NCBI RefSeq assembly: GCF_001653235.2
Contig: NC_035793.1
Coordinates: forward strand, 3,286,001 to 3,350,000
Length of the DNA stretch: 64,000 nucleotides
Origin: Pochonia chlamydosporia 170
Lineage: Eukaryota; Ascomycota; Sordariomycetes; Hypocreales; Clavicipitaceae
Reading direction: 5' to 3'
Each line of letters begins with the position of its first letter. Position 1 is the first letter of the stretch. Under the pieces are notes generated by a model, which was not told where the DNA came from, did no database searches, and saw only the letters and a list, made by a program, of their open reading frames with translations. The position numbers and the translations under genes were made by a program. Positions 34,746 to 46,923 of this stretch are shown piece after piece.

Positions 34746-36676
34746 CTAAACACTCTTATCAGCCTTCTCATCCGCCGACAAGCCAACCACATTTCGCAAC
34801 GTTCCAAAGCTCAAACAATCGCTAATCCGATTTGCCCCAGAGAACAGCATCACCAGCCGTTCTACACCACAACCCCAGCCCCCAGTTGGTGGTAAACCGT
34901 AATCCAGGACCTTCACGTAGCTCTGGTCCAGCGGTGACGCTTCCCACTCGTCCATCTCTGCTTCTTCGGCAAGTGTAGGTTCAGATTCGTCATCTTTTGG
35001 TGCATCATCAAATCCAACTTCGCCGTTGGGTTTATTTACAAGTGTACGGTGAGCAGCAAGTTTGCGCTTTTGCTCTTCCGGATCATTCTCCTCCTCGTAC
35101 ATGTTTGCTAGTTCGCGACCACCTACAAAGAGCTCTGCACGGGCGGACACGAGTTGGTAGGTTTTCGGACACAGGAAGCCCTTGGCCAAGGGAGACATGC
35201 AGACCGGATGATTGGTGATGAAGAGCGGTTCGTGGAAGGACATGGGCTCTATGTATACTGCTGCGAGCCGATCGAGAAGCTTGGGGAGAGAGTTAGGTAC
35301 CTCACCGGGGATTTTGATTCCGGCGAGTTTTAGAATTGCGAGGAGCTCTGGAAGGGCATTTTCAGATGAAAGTTTCGGAAACCGAACGCCCATTGCTTCT
35401 TCGAGTGCGGGCACGAATTCCACCTGCTTGAAAGGTCGCACAAACCGGCTCAAGTCGATGGGTGGGAGTGTGGTGAGTTGAGTTGAAATCAGATCCTGTG
35501 TATGTTTGGCGAGGCCGTGGAGGAGCTCTTCCGTTTCCTTGATCAGGTCCGAGAGGTTGGTATAGGCGCTGTAGAACTCGCACATTGTAAACTCTGGGTT
35601 ATGAGTAGCATCGACGCCTTCATTACGGAAGGCAGGGCCAATCTCAAACACCTTATCAACACCTCCAACAACAAGGCGCTTCAACCAAAGTTCTGGTGCA
35701 ATTCGCAGAGCAAGATCCTTATTCCGAAACTCGGTGGCCTGGGTGATGAAAGGGCGAGCAACCGCTCCACCAGCATTTTCAGCCAGGATCGGGGTTTGAA
35801 ACTCCAGGAATCTCTTCGAGTGAAAGTGATCTCTCATATACTTTGTGATTTCGGCTCGTAATCTAAGCACGTCGACTACTTCTCTATTCACGAGCATATC
35901 GACATGTCGGTCTGCCATTCTCGCCTTAGGATCGGTGAGCTTTTCGGGAATCTGTTCCATTGACGGAGACAGAAGCTCTGGGAGTTGAGTGGCCTGGAGA
36001 GTTGGTTCTCCGGCTTTGGTACGAGTGGCATGACCGGTAATCGCTACAGCCTTGTCAGCCAAGTGTGGGAGGACAAGCAAGGATAAGGACAGACGGGAAT
36101 CATACAGATGTGATCGCCAACTTGGATCAAGTTTTTAAAGAGGGAGAACTTTTGTATACTGCCATGCTTCTCTGACACGCATTTATTCTTGTTGATCATG
36201 ATTTGTACTTTCTGGAATTCGTTCACGATGTCGAGGAAGATTAGGGATTTGCCGACTACACGCTTTGAACGAACACGACCTGTCAACATCACTTCTTCAC
36301 TGGGGGCTCGCTCATCGAAGTCGTCCAAGAATTCTGGAACGCTCCTCCGGTTTGTGGAAGACTCTAATCGAGGATACGGGTCAGCGTAGAGCGGAGCTTC
36401 ACTCTGCTGGTCTTCACGCAGCTCGTCTCGTCGATGTTGCTTGAATGGCGACAGGCTTTCGCTGTTGCCATCCTGACTACCCGCAAATCTCGAAGAGCTT
36501 TTATCAGTGTCCGAAGACAACCAACGAGCCGCTCCTCGGAAGGGTGTCACTCCAGAGCGCAGCTCCAGAGTCAGAGAGCTACCTGTCCGTGGGAACGGAC
36601 CTTTGCGCCTGGTCGAACATCTTTGAGATATGGCGGCAGACTGGCGAGCCAGCCGAAGGCAAACAGATGGTCTCAT
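34746..36676 (-). CDS. MSK1: Lysyl-tRNA synthetase, mitochondrial type
   Basis: Two exons, 36676-36106 and 36043-34746, give 622 residues. The acceptor at 36044 restores the conserved GDHISITGHATRTK stretch, which fixes the intron. The N-terminus (MRPSVCLRLARQSAAISQR) is rich in Arg/Ser and lacks acids, as expected of a mitochondrial presequence. An OB-fold anticodon-binding domain at about residues 120-220 is followed by a class II catalytic core, with motif 2 around EIGPAFRNEGVDATHNPEF and motif 3 GWGCGVERLVML, where Glu replaces the usual Asp. An acidic insertion (EEAEMDEWEAS) precedes motif 3. The enzyme charges tRNA-Lys with lysine. It is divergent from ARP4, with about 600 bp between the start codons. 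Confidence 0.92.
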
Positions 36677-37275
36677 GGCGCCTGTTGATTGAGTTGTTAG
36701 CTTTCCACAACCAGTCAATTGATCAAATATGTAGAAGTAAACGACAAAAAAGTCTATCGTCAGGTATTGGCATTGTATAATCACGCACAGCCGAAGCCAT
36801 GTCAATCGCAGCGGTTCTGAAGCGAAGATGCGAACTCATCATGATAGAGAAGTGGATTTTAGGGGGAAAACTCAAGTGCATACTTACAATCATAGCGATC
36901 TCTGGAAATCGGTTGCTCCTTGTGTCGGGAGCTCGTGAAAATGCACGATGTGAGGATTGAGCTTGAAGGAGAAAAAATGTTCGCGTCAGTCATCCACTTT
37001 TTGGCTTTGAATTTGGCACCCCTGTTTAAGCAACCGCCCCGCCAGTCGCATCAAGGTCAGCAAGGCAGTTGCGGCAGCACTTGAGCCTTCCTAGCACCAA
37101 ATCAATTCAACCAACCAAAAACCACCTTCCAAGAGGCTGGCTGACGCTTTTGCTCAACCAACACCCACCACGCGCGACACACCTCTTCCATCTTGCATCG
37201 TCGTCCTGGCCACGCGCATCATCCCACTCAATTGGCCATTCTGCTGCACCTCGAGTCGATAACGGAGATACAATC
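36677..37275. promoter_or_regulatory. Shared divergent promoter region of MSK1 and ARP4
   Basis: The two genes are transcribed away from each other from this 599-bp interval. It shows no clear TATA box, consistent with housekeeping genes; the ARP4 side has a C/A-rich leader. Confidence 0.5.
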
Positions 37276-38759
37276 ATGGCGCAGCAGCCGTTGTCCACGT
37301 CGGCGATCCCAACCGACATCTACGGTGGAGGTAGGAAACCAATCCTCTCCCTCGTGATGCATTATCGCGAACCATTCGGCGCAAGCAAATGCTAACTTTG
37401 TGCCGCACAGATGAGGTTTCTGCCCTCGTTCTCGACCCCGGGTACTGCAACACCCGCGCAGGCTTCGCCGGCGAAGATGTTCCCAAAGCTGTTCTGCCCT
37501 CGTTCTACGGGCACGTCACCAGCGAGCCGCAGCACGACCTCTTTGGCGATGAATGCATCATCCCCCGCGCCGATTTTGAGATTCGCAACTACATGAATCG
37601 AGAAAGTGTCGTCGAAGACTGGGATGTCGCGTCCAAAATTTGGGAGAACATGCTCGTCAAGCGCCTGCAACCCGAGCGTCAAACACCACCCTCTAGGAAT
37701 GGGCTGAACGACGTCGTCAAGGACCAGGATGGCGAGGGCGACATTGCCATGGACGAGGTCGAGAACCAAGAAAAGCCACTGCAAGAAAATCCACTCTTGA
37801 TGACAGAAGCAGCATGGAACTCGCCCAAGGCGAGAGAGAAGGCCATCGAGATCATCATGGAGAACTGGGGATGTCCTGCGTTCTGGTTAAGCCGAACTCC
37901 CGTGCTCTCTGCTTTTGCTGCGGGCAAGGCAACTGCTCTGGTCATCGATGTCGGCGGCGCCAACACCTCCGTTACCGCTATCCACGATGGTATGGTTCTT
38001 AAGCGATCTATACAGCGTTCTCCAGCTGGTGGCCTGTGGTTGTCATCCCAGATTCGCAACATGTGGGAGACCTCTGACCCCAAGGTCCAACTGACGCCGA
38101 CGTACATGGTTGAAAACAAGTCGCCCGTTGACGCCTTAGCCCCTGCTCAAGTCCGACTACGAGAGTTCCCCTTCCAGATCAGCGATTCATTCCGCGCCTA
38201 CGAAGAGGAGAGGGTTCTCACCGAATTCAAGGAGTCTGTTGTCGAGGTCTGGCGAGGTCCCGGCCGATATAGCGCGCCTAATAATGAAGACTATATCAAG
38301 ACGCAACCTGGTCGTGTTTTCGAGATGCCCGACGGCTACAACCAAATGTGGCGCGAGCAGCGATTCAAAGTTACGGAAGGCTTGTGGGACGAGAACGCTG
38401 GATACGCCGTCCCAGAGTCGGAGCGCCTCACCAAGGCCCAAACGATTCCTGAACTCATTCGCGCCTCTCTCGGTGCCGTGGATGTCGACCTCCGCGGCAA
38501 TCTGCTAGCCAACGTTGTTGTCACGGGCAGCACTAGCTTGATCAACGGCTTCAACGACCGCTTGAGCAATGAATTGACTGCCATGTACCCTGGACTTAAG
38601 GTGAAGATTCACGCGGCCGGTCTTTCTAGCGAGCGACGATTCGGCTCCTGGATTGGCGGCAGTATCCTGGCCAGTTTGGGAACTTTCCACCAGATGTGGA
38701 TATCGAGAAAGGAGTACGAGGAGAATGGTGCTGGTGTCGTCGAAAAGCGGTGCAAGTAA
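37276..38759 (+). CDS. ARP4: Actin-related protein 4 (nuclear, chromatin complexes)
   Basis: Two exons, 37276-37330 and 37411-38759, give 467 residues; the first exon encodes only 18 full codons. The joined start reads IYGGDEVSALVLDPGYCNTR, the actin-fold phosphate-1 region with the GFAGEDVPK continuation. Later segments ALVIDVGGANTSVTAI (phosphate-2) and LLANVVVTGSTSLINGFNDR (adenosine loop) complete the actin signature, and WIGGSILASLGTFHQMWISR matches the conserved actin C-terminal part. An acidic insertion around residues 100-130 fits Arp4. By family knowledge Arp4 is a subunit of the NuA4, SWR1 and INO80 complexes. An A-run follows directly after the stop codon. Confidence 0.92.
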
Positions 38760-39111
38760 AAAAAAAAAAAGGTCGAGACGGGAAATGATTAAGATCCCTA
38801 TCGACGGCGTTGGCGATGTAGTCTGGTGTAAACTTTGGCGTATGGAGTCAAGAGGAAGTTGTGCTTTTATGTAAGGTACGAATGGGAAGGACATTGGTAC
38901 TGAGAGACAAAAACTATCGTGAATTGCCTAGACAGATACACTGATTTGAATATGTCACTCGTAAAACATGGCCGCTGTATATTCTACTACTCTATCCAAT
39001 AACACATTTCCCATTTAACCGCTAAGTCAACATCAGACAACATCATACGAAGCTCCATGTCCATCTCGTCCAGATATATCCCTCCCAACTCGTCCCTCCT
39101 CCAACACAACA
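38760..39111. other. Convergent intergenic region
   Basis: The 3' ends of ARP4 and the uracil-DNA glycosylase gene meet here. It begins with the tail of a run of A residues. No gene. Confidence 0.4.
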
Positions 39112-39975
39112 TCATTCCTCCTCCTCCTTTATCTCAGCAACCTCCCTCTCCGCCCTCCTCATCTTCACCCACGCCCCCAACTCCCCCCAAATCCTCTCCT
39201 TCTCAGCCGGCGACAGCGTCGCAGCCAACCCACTCGTACTCGACGCAACAAACACCCTCGCACCACCCCATTCCCCCTCCACAACCCCCATATTCTCCTC
39301 CTCATCCTGCCACCCATACTTGAACAACTTGCCCACGTTTCTCCCATGCCTCACCCGCCATATACTCTCCCAGATACTCTTCCCAACAACACACATACTC
39401 TCTGGCCGATACTTCCTCGCCTTCTCCTCCAAAAGAGCCACCCCGTCATCCATCTCCGCCTTACTCAACTCTGAGCCATTCCTTGTCGGCCTCGCCACAA
39501 TATTCGTCAACCCAAGAGAGTACAACTCCGGCATCTGTCGATCCTCCTCCGCGTAGCACCGCCGCGGCGTAACTCCACTAGTGTACATGAGCTTCCAGAA
39601 CAGATTGGACGGGTGGTTATACGCGTGTCCTGTGGTGGCGGTCCGTATGCCGGGGTTGAGTCCGACAAACAGGACGAGCAGATTTTGCGCTATAGCGTCA
39701 GGAAGGAGAGGGAGATGGGCGTATGTGGATGGCGGTGCGTAGCCTGACGCTGTGCGGGCTCGTTTCTTCTTGGCGGGATATTGGGAGGATGAACGTTTTC
39801 TGGGTGATGAGATGGATGGGGATTCATCTTTGGGAGTGCTGGTGCGGGAGGGGGTGGATGCTGCGCGGGGGGGATTGCGACGAAGGGTACTTGGTTCTGG
39901 GGAGGTGTATTTGAAGGCTTCTAGTTGGATGCGGCCTGTGAAGGTTGCTGGCTTGCGGTCTTGTTCTTCGTCCAT
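39112..39975 (-). CDS. TDG/Mug-type G/U(T) mismatch-specific DNA glycosylase
   Basis: Single exon of 287 residues; the start is MDEEQDRKPA at 39975. The first 90 residues are Ser/Pro/Arg-rich and probably disordered, with a basic PAKKKRARTAS that may be a nuclear signal. The glycosylase core starts at LLVLFVGLNPG; Asn107 in GLNPG is the catalytic Asn of the family. The HPSNLFWK and LGLTNIVARPT blocks follow. The C-terminal active-site loop reads SSTSGLAATL. By family knowledge TDG/Mug/Thp1 enzymes remove uracil, thymine or ethenocytosine opposite guanine, starting base-excision repair in the nucleus. The C-terminal tail is short and highly acidic. Confidence 0.92.
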   Translation of the reverse strand: MDEEQDRKPATFTGRIQLEAFKYTSPEPSTLRRNPPRAASTPSRTSTPKDESPSISSPRKRSSSQYPAKKKRARTASGYAPPSTYAHLPLLPDAIAQNLLVLFVGLNPGIRTATTGHAYNHPSNLFWKLMYTSGVTPRRCYAEEDRQMPELYSLGLTNIVARPTRNGSELSKAEMDDGVALLEEKARKYRPESMCVVGKSIWESIWRVRHGRNVGKLFKYGWQDEEENMGVVEGEWGGARVFVASSTSGLAATLSPAEKERIWGELGAWVKMRRAEREVAEIKEEEE

Positions 39976-42900
39976 TGTGGTTTGTGGTGTTGCATGGGTG
40001 AGAATGGTGGTGAGTCTGTGACACTGGCGAGGTTGAGATGTGGCGAATGGAGTCGATATGCCACGGGTTGTGGTTACTTTGGGAAATTTCCGCAATATGG
40101 CTGCGGCATTGCATTTATACTTTTATGAGAACATTTAGGTACCAATTAATAGATAATTAAAAGCCGAAAGGGGGCTTTGTGTTATTTCCCTGCCAGGTTC
40201 ACGCTGGTTTAATAAAATGCGGCTTGTGGCCGTGCAGCTGAGCTGAATAGTCCCAGCATGGCGTATCTGCCTGGACCTGTAACTGCATTGACAAAATTCT
40301 ACTGGCTTCCAAAGAACCCATGAACTATCTCGACTTTTCCAAGTGGTTCTCATGCCGTGAAGATATCTACCAAATTTGATCGTGTAGCCTGTGTGCCTTT
40401 TGGGAAATCGTGGTGGAAACAGGTGTGAAATCGAATGTTAGTCAGCCTTGCTGTGTTGTGAATCGTGTGCGTTTTAACAAGGATCTTTATAGATGAAGTG
40501 GTGAAGCACCTTGACTCTTTTTCGTAAAGAGGCCGCTCAATTGATAATTCTCAAGCGATGAGGACACTTTCTAGCCTTGCGAGGCAAGCAAAGCTCGGGA
40601 ATGGTGAAACGCTGTATGGGGATGGCCGCAACCATACTTTCTGTCGCAGCAACGAATAGACCAACATGACAGGTGAGTGACACTATGCTCGTCTTTTTAT
40701 GGACAAATAGGCCAAATTATAAGCAGTTGTCTTCCCGTACATCTCTTTTACAAGGAGAGCCTCAAGGCACCAAGTGACAATCTTCCATAAGCAATGAGCC
40801 CAATGCAAGACGACATGCCATGACAGACCCTATCATAAAAGTCATGTCGGCTGATTCAGCCTTGCGCAGACGTATTGTCCATTAAATGATCAGCCACGAC
40901 GCTTCAACAGCGTGATAGGAGGCCCAAGTGCGCCTATATTCGGTTCTTTGTCAGCTTATTCTGAAGCTTGTGTTGGGTACATAGGGGTTAGTAAGCACTT
41001 GTTCCAAGGTTGAGTGTCAAGTACCTTGAACTCTAGGTAAGACAGGAGTTGCCCACAAATAAATAGGGCACATGATAGGGATAGCAACACACGCCGCTCA
41101 TTTACTGACATTATCCGACTGGTGTATCCAGTTGAGTGTTGTCGTGTATTTAGTAGAACGAGGTAACGTGAAAGAATTTTGCATGGTTCAGCACTTTCCA
41201 CGTCTTACGTCATTTGTAAGTATCTGAGAGGATATTTGGCATCAAGAGAGTCCATGTCCAACGTGGCCGGGAATGCTCCTTCAAGTTTCCGCTGTCCTGT
41301 GGATGGGTACAGGTTCAGGCTTGGCACACAAGAATCGGGGCTCTTCAAGTGGGCTCACTGTTCCTGAAGATCCATAATCCAGAGTTTGATAGACAGAACA
41401 CGAAGATGAAAATTCAGAGCACCTTCCATAGCGTAAAGAGTTGGTGCGGGTCGCATAAAAACCCGAGAGCAGTGATGCCAATTTGGCTGGGCGAAAATGC
41501 TATTTTCAGCAACCGTTCCTGATGGCGCTACTGCGCCTCTTTGGATGGATCAAATGGATGAGCCTCCACAGCCTCACCAGGAACGAGCTGGAGGACCAGA
41601 CCAGTTCAATGGACTGAATTGACCTTGTTCAGGTCCCTGACTCTCTGCAAGGCCTCTTGTAGCCGGGTCTTCCATGCTGCTCTTACCCCTGGCCATCAGC
41701 AGCGTCCACTACAACTTTATTGTCGTCGCCAATTGATCTGACGAGATCCATAGCCGTTCCCTCTATTTGCGGACCTTTTCTCAGCTTTCACCCGCTAGGC
41801 TGCTTCGCTATTAGCCCAGCAATCATTGACGGCGAAATTGTACGTTTTTTTCTCTCTGGATAGACAACTCTCATTACCAAATACGTAGCGACTTTTGGAC
41901 ACTGCCCAGAACCTGGAAGGCAGTTTCATTGAAAGGGCGGACTAAATCGGTTGTGGACTCCACCAAGTCCCCTGGAGCCGATCACCCCGTATCAAGTACA
42001 CACAGACTGCTGCAGTAAGGGACGAGGTCAACTGTGACTACCGGATACGAGATCCATGGTGCAGCCTCTTTCATCTTGAAGCCGTTTTCGGGCCGTTCTT
42101 GCGGCTGGCCTAATTTTTGCCTCCATTCAAGTGCCTTCGGCTTCACATTTCCGACATGTTTCTTCCAAGTACAGACGAAGAATAAGGGGTACGGAATGAC
42201 GTAGCACCGCAATGCAAGTCAACTTAGCCTGCTTCCGATGCACCAGACTGCTCTTGGTGTGGTACAGGTAGCAGTGTTGACATGCCATACACACACCGCT
42301 GAAAATGTGTTGGTTCACCGCCAAGGCGAGAATAGACAAAGAGGCCTGAGAATCGTGTTTGAAAGGGTGAATGAAATCGACTGGCTCTCTGGCCAGTTGG
42401 TTTGGTTGCTGTTGGCTGTCAAAGGCGGCTACGTCGTCGACTAGTGGTGGCTTTGTCTCAGCTCAGACGACACTAGGTGAAGGAAATAAGAATATTACCG
42501 CAGGACGGCAGTGCTGGCCCATGGGAAACATCGGGAATCCTTGAAGTCGTGCAGCTTTAACTGCCTCGTTTTCAATGTATCGAATGCAGCGGGAGGCACT
42601 TCCCGCAGTGTGAGCCTCCTGTTTGCACTGCTGCAGAAGCAAATGCAATAGTGTGATAGCCAGGCACTCTTCACCAATAGCGGCATCTAGATCTGCGGCC
42701 TGCAGCGGTGATATGCCGCCGCCCGCCCATTAAGACTCCATGAGGAGTGGTGCCACAATGCCGACCTGGAAACGGCGGATGCTTGGGCTTCAACGTCTGG
42801 CTCCGTTGGCGGTCTCCGGAGATTTAAAGTGAGGTCCTGCTAGAAGGGTGTTGAACAATCAGTAAATGCATTGAATGTGACGCCAAGTTGGTCAAACACG

Positions 42901-43795
42901 GCTGATCTCCTACCTATCACACATCTCGCCAGTGATTTTTCGACTGGAAAGAATCCGACATTTGCTGGAGATGGTACAGAGGCATCATCAGCTTGGAAAC
43001 TGTCAAGCCTGGTTGCCCCCCTAAACTGAGCCTCAGCCCAGAATAGAGTGCCACATCATCGATGTCCCTGGTCTGGTTGGTCTGGTTGTCATGTCTGTGT
43101 CTGTGTCTGGTCCACGTCCCTGCTTGGACCAAGTCGGCCTGAGTCTCGGGGTGGTGAGGGGCTCAAAAGCTGCTCTGCCCCGCCACTCGCTTCAGACCCT
43201 GGGCAAAATCAAGCATGTGCAAGCTTGGCCGGGGCGCGGCGCACAAAGCTGACCCACCTCAATGTATCCCAGGTCCTCGACGTCAGCCGTTGCCCGTCCA
43301 GATCAACAAGCCTTGAATGTGTTTACGGAGCACCATGCTGCTAGCTGCGTTCTCCTCAAACTTGTATATGCAAGGTTTGCTTGTGGAGGTGTGTGGTGTG
43401 TGTTGTGTGTGGTTCCATGTCGGTTCTAAGCACATTCAACACGTTGACACCGACAACAAGGCAGGCGGACACCAGACGGAACCACAAACCTGTTGACCTT
43501 AAAATCACCGCCATCTCCGCCCCCTCGATTGACGTGCTTGCTTCTGTCTTGTCTCTGCTCCTTCTCCCATATTTCCATTTTCTGTACTCCGTACCCCTTT
43601 TCCACTCTTGTCGCCGTTAAGATACCCCTCCTACCTCCCCTTAATCTCGCCAATTCTCTTTACCTCTCACGACGAGCCATTTAAACTGTCCTGGCCATTT
43701 CCTTCAGATCCTCTCTTCCTCGAATTTGAATAAACCGCAAATTCTTTGAACAAGTTACATCTTCCAGTGCCCAATTCCTCTCCACATCAACCACA
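39976..43795. other. Long 3.8-kb intergenic region upstream of the UAP1 gene
   Basis: No supported coding frame on either strand. It holds CCAGA/TCTGG-type motifs at about 41594-41604 and 43069-43087, a GT-rich tract at about 43389-43411, and a TACTCCGTA motif at 43585-43593, then a pyrimidine-rich leader before the ATG at 43796. The left end is the promoter of the glycosylase gene. A non-coding transcript or distal regulatory sequence is possible. Confidence 0.4.
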
Positions 43796-45357
43796 ATGGA
43801 TAAGGTCAAGGAGATTCTCAAGGTCGGCTCCAAGGCCAACGGCGTCAAGCCTACCGAGCCTACCGCTGAAGCCTATGCCGACCTCAAAGCCAAGTACACC
43901 GAGGCCGGGCAGGAACACGTATTCACATTCTACGACTCCCTCAGCACCGAAGACAAGGCCGTTTTGTACGAGCAACTATCTGGCTTCAACCCCACCTACA
44001 TCAACGAGATCACCAAACGAGCCCTCTGCGAAACCAAGTCTGACTCCCCCGACACCCTCGAGCCCCTCCCCGAATCCGCTCAGGCCAGTATCCTAGATTC
44101 GAGCGCAGATGACATCAACAAGTGGTATAACACTGGTTTGGACCTCATTGGCAAGAACAAGGTGGCCGTGGTATTGATGGCTGGTGGTCAGGGAACCCGA
44201 TTGGGCAGCTCAGCTCCCAAGGGCTGCTACGACATTGGCCTACCCTCCCACAAGAGCTTGTTCCAGATCCAGGCGGAGCGAATTCGCAAGATTCAGGAGC
44301 TTGCTGCCAAGACAGCAGGCACAGAGTCCGTCGTTGTTCCCTGGTACGTCATGACCAGTGGCCCAACCCGCGAGCCCACTGAGAAGTTTTTCGAGGAGAA
44401 CAAGTACTTTGGCTTGGATGCTGCCAACATCAAGATTTTTGACCAAGGAGTCTTGCCCTGTATCTCCAATGAAGGCAAGATTCTTCTTGAGAGTAAGGGC
44501 AAGGTTGCGGTTGCCCCTGATGGCAACGGTGGTATCTATCAGGCTTTAATTGTGTCTGGTGTCCTTGATGATATGCGCAAGCGTGGTATTGAGCACATCC
44601 ACGCTTACTGCGTCGATAACTGCCTCGTCAAGGTTGCTGATCCCGTCTTCATTGGCTTCTCCTCATCCCTTGATGTCGACATCGCCACAAAGGTCGTCCG
44701 TAAGCGTGATGCAACCGAGTCAGTCGGTCTTATTCTTTCCAAGAACGGCAAGCCCGATGTTGTCGAATATTCCGAAATTGACAAGGCTACCGCCGAAGCT
44801 GAGGATCCTAAGCACCCCGGTGTCCTTAAGTTCCGAGCTGCCAATATTGTCAACCACTACTACAGCTTCCGCTTCCTCGAATCCATTCCTCAGTGGGCTC
44901 ACAAGCTGCCGCACCACGTCGCTCGAAAGAAGATTCCTTACGCAGATACCAAGTCTGGTGAGACAGTCAAACCCGAATCACCCAATGGCATCAAGCTTGA
45001 ACAGTTCGTCTTTGACGTCTTCCCTATGCTGCCTTTGGACAAATTTGCATGCATGGAAGTCCGCCGAGAGGATGAATTCTCACCATTGAAGAATGCCCGC
45101 GGCAAGGGACAGGACGACCCGGACACCAGCAAGCGCGACATTATGGCTCAAGGTCAGCGATGGGCCGAGGCAGCGGGAGCTATCATCGTGGCCGAGAGCG
45201 GAGTCGAGATTTCACCTTTGATCAGCTATGTATGTTGGACCATTTATCACACTAAAATTTCGAAGGTACACTAACAAGGATATCACAGGGCGGCGAAGGT
45301 CTTGGGAAGCTCAGCGGCAAGAGTATTACTGCTCCTGCTGTGCTGGAACGGGAATAA
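43796..45357 (+). CDS. UAP1: UDP-N-acetylglucosamine pyrophosphorylase
   Basis: Two exons, 43796-45229 and 45289-45357, give 500 residues. The second exon encodes only the last 22 residues ([20 protein letters not shown] and the final Arg-Glu). The nucleotide-binding signature [17 protein letters not shown] lies near residues 127-143. Further family blocks are [37 protein letters not shown] and [15 protein letters not shown]. The enzyme makes UDP-GlcNAc from UTP and GlcNAc-1-phosphate in the cytosol, feeding chitin synthesis, N-glycosylation and GPI anchors. It faces the thioredoxin reductase gene tail to tail. Confidence 0.95.
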
Positions 45358-45736
45358 AAAGTATATATGTGTTTTGCGGCAAAAGGAGGAACTGGCTTTT
45401 GGCGTGTATTGCTTGGGCGTTTTTCATTGTGAGGGTCACACGGGACGATATGGACTAGAACAGGGATATGTACAGGGGTACTTGATTGCATGCATGTACG
45501 CAATCGTGTAAGCACGATGCATTAGGGAGCGAAGTAATGGCCTGCGGGCGTCTCGTGATATTTGCTCTATACATTCACCATACTCAGTACACAAGTATGA
45601 TGCTCTGACCATGGATCAAGTGTGCAAAGTAATTCTCAAAGTGTACGCGCCGGTAACTCGGTCACCACTGGCCATGTGGTTTATATTGAATTCACATGTC
45701 TAGCTCCGTCTATCTTCTCTATATGTATATCCAAAT
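45358..45736. other. Convergent intergenic region
   Basis: The 3' ends of UAP1 and the thioredoxin reductase gene face each other. No feature seen. Confidence 0.4.
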
Positions 45737-46923
45737 CTACTCTTGCTCGCTAATAAACTTTTCAGCCTCCAGCGCCGCCATGCAACCCGTACCTACAAAA
45801 GATTAGTCGTCATTTCATCAAAAATACAGGGGGGGCAGGAAAGAACTCACCAGCACTCGTAATAGCCTGTCTGTACCTCTTATCCTGGACATCACCAGCG
45901 GCATACACGCCCTCCACGCTCGTCATAGTAGTACCCGGCTTGGTGAGAATGTACCCATCCGAATCCATGTCCACCTGGCCCTTCACCAAGGCAGTAGCGG
46001 GATCATGGCCAATTGCGTAGAACAAGCCCTTCGCTTCAACGACCTCCTCCTTGCCGGTGACGGTATCCTTCACCACAAGATGGCTCATGAGCTTGTCGTC
46101 TCCGCCGCGAACTTCCGTCGCGACAGTGTTGAAGCGCACAGTGACCTTTTCATTCTTGAGGAGTCGCGTGGCCATGGCCTTGCTGGCGCGGAGGACGTCC
46201 CTTCGCACCAGGACGGTGACATGGCTGCCGTACTTGGTCAGGAAGGTGGCTTCTTCGGCGGCAGAGTCACCTCCGCCGATCACGTAGAGCGGCTTGTTGC
46301 GGAAGAGGGGGAGGGCGCCGTCGCAAACTGCGCAGGCGGAGATACCGTTCTGCCAGTAGGTTTCTTCGCCGGGGAGGTTCATGCGGCGGGCGGATGCGCC
46401 GGTGGCGATGATGACGGCGTCGGCGGTGTGGGTTTCGTCGGGGGAGAACTCGGTGCTGTATTTGAAGGGGCGGGAGGAGAGGTCGAGTTTTGTGACGGTG
46501 TCTGTGACGATTTCGGTGCCAAATCGTTCGGATTGTTCGCGCATGTTGTCCTTTTTCCTTGTTAGAGGTGGTTGAGATGGGAAGGGGGGATGGGGCTTAC
46601 CATGAGTGTTTGGCCCATGATGCCCTTGGGGAAGCCGGGGAAGTTTTCGACCTCAGTCGTTGTGGTTAATTGGCCACCTGCTGCGATGCCGTTTGCCATG
46701 AAGCCTTCGTATAGAACGGCTACGGAAGTGGTCAGTATGGCGAGCGGTCCGTATGACGAGAAGTAACTCACGCTTCAACTCTGCTCTGCCGAGATAGACG
46801 GCAGCGGTATGGGCAGCTGGCCCAGAACCAATGACTATGACATTGTTAGCATTTCTTCCATCGTATTATGTGCGCGTTGTAAAAGGAGATCTTGGTATAC
46901 GTACTGACAACTTTGGAATGCAT
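45737..46923 (-). CDS. TRR1: Thioredoxin reductase (NADPH), fungal low-molecular-weight type
   Basis: Five exons, 46923-46905, 46834-46772, 46719-46601, 46550-45851 and 45792-45737, give 318 residues from the first ATG. The first exon encodes only MHSKVV and one base. The FAD-binding [15 protein letters not shown] follows, then the redox-active CAVC (Cys140, Cys143) and the NADPH-binding [10 protein letters not shown]. The C-terminal FAD motif [11 protein letters not shown] completes the fold. The enzyme reduces thioredoxin with NADPH. The reading frame continues upstream of the ATG for 37 codons to a CTG at 47034, without an ATG; that extension resembles a mitochondrial presequence (see findings). 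Confidence 0.95.
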
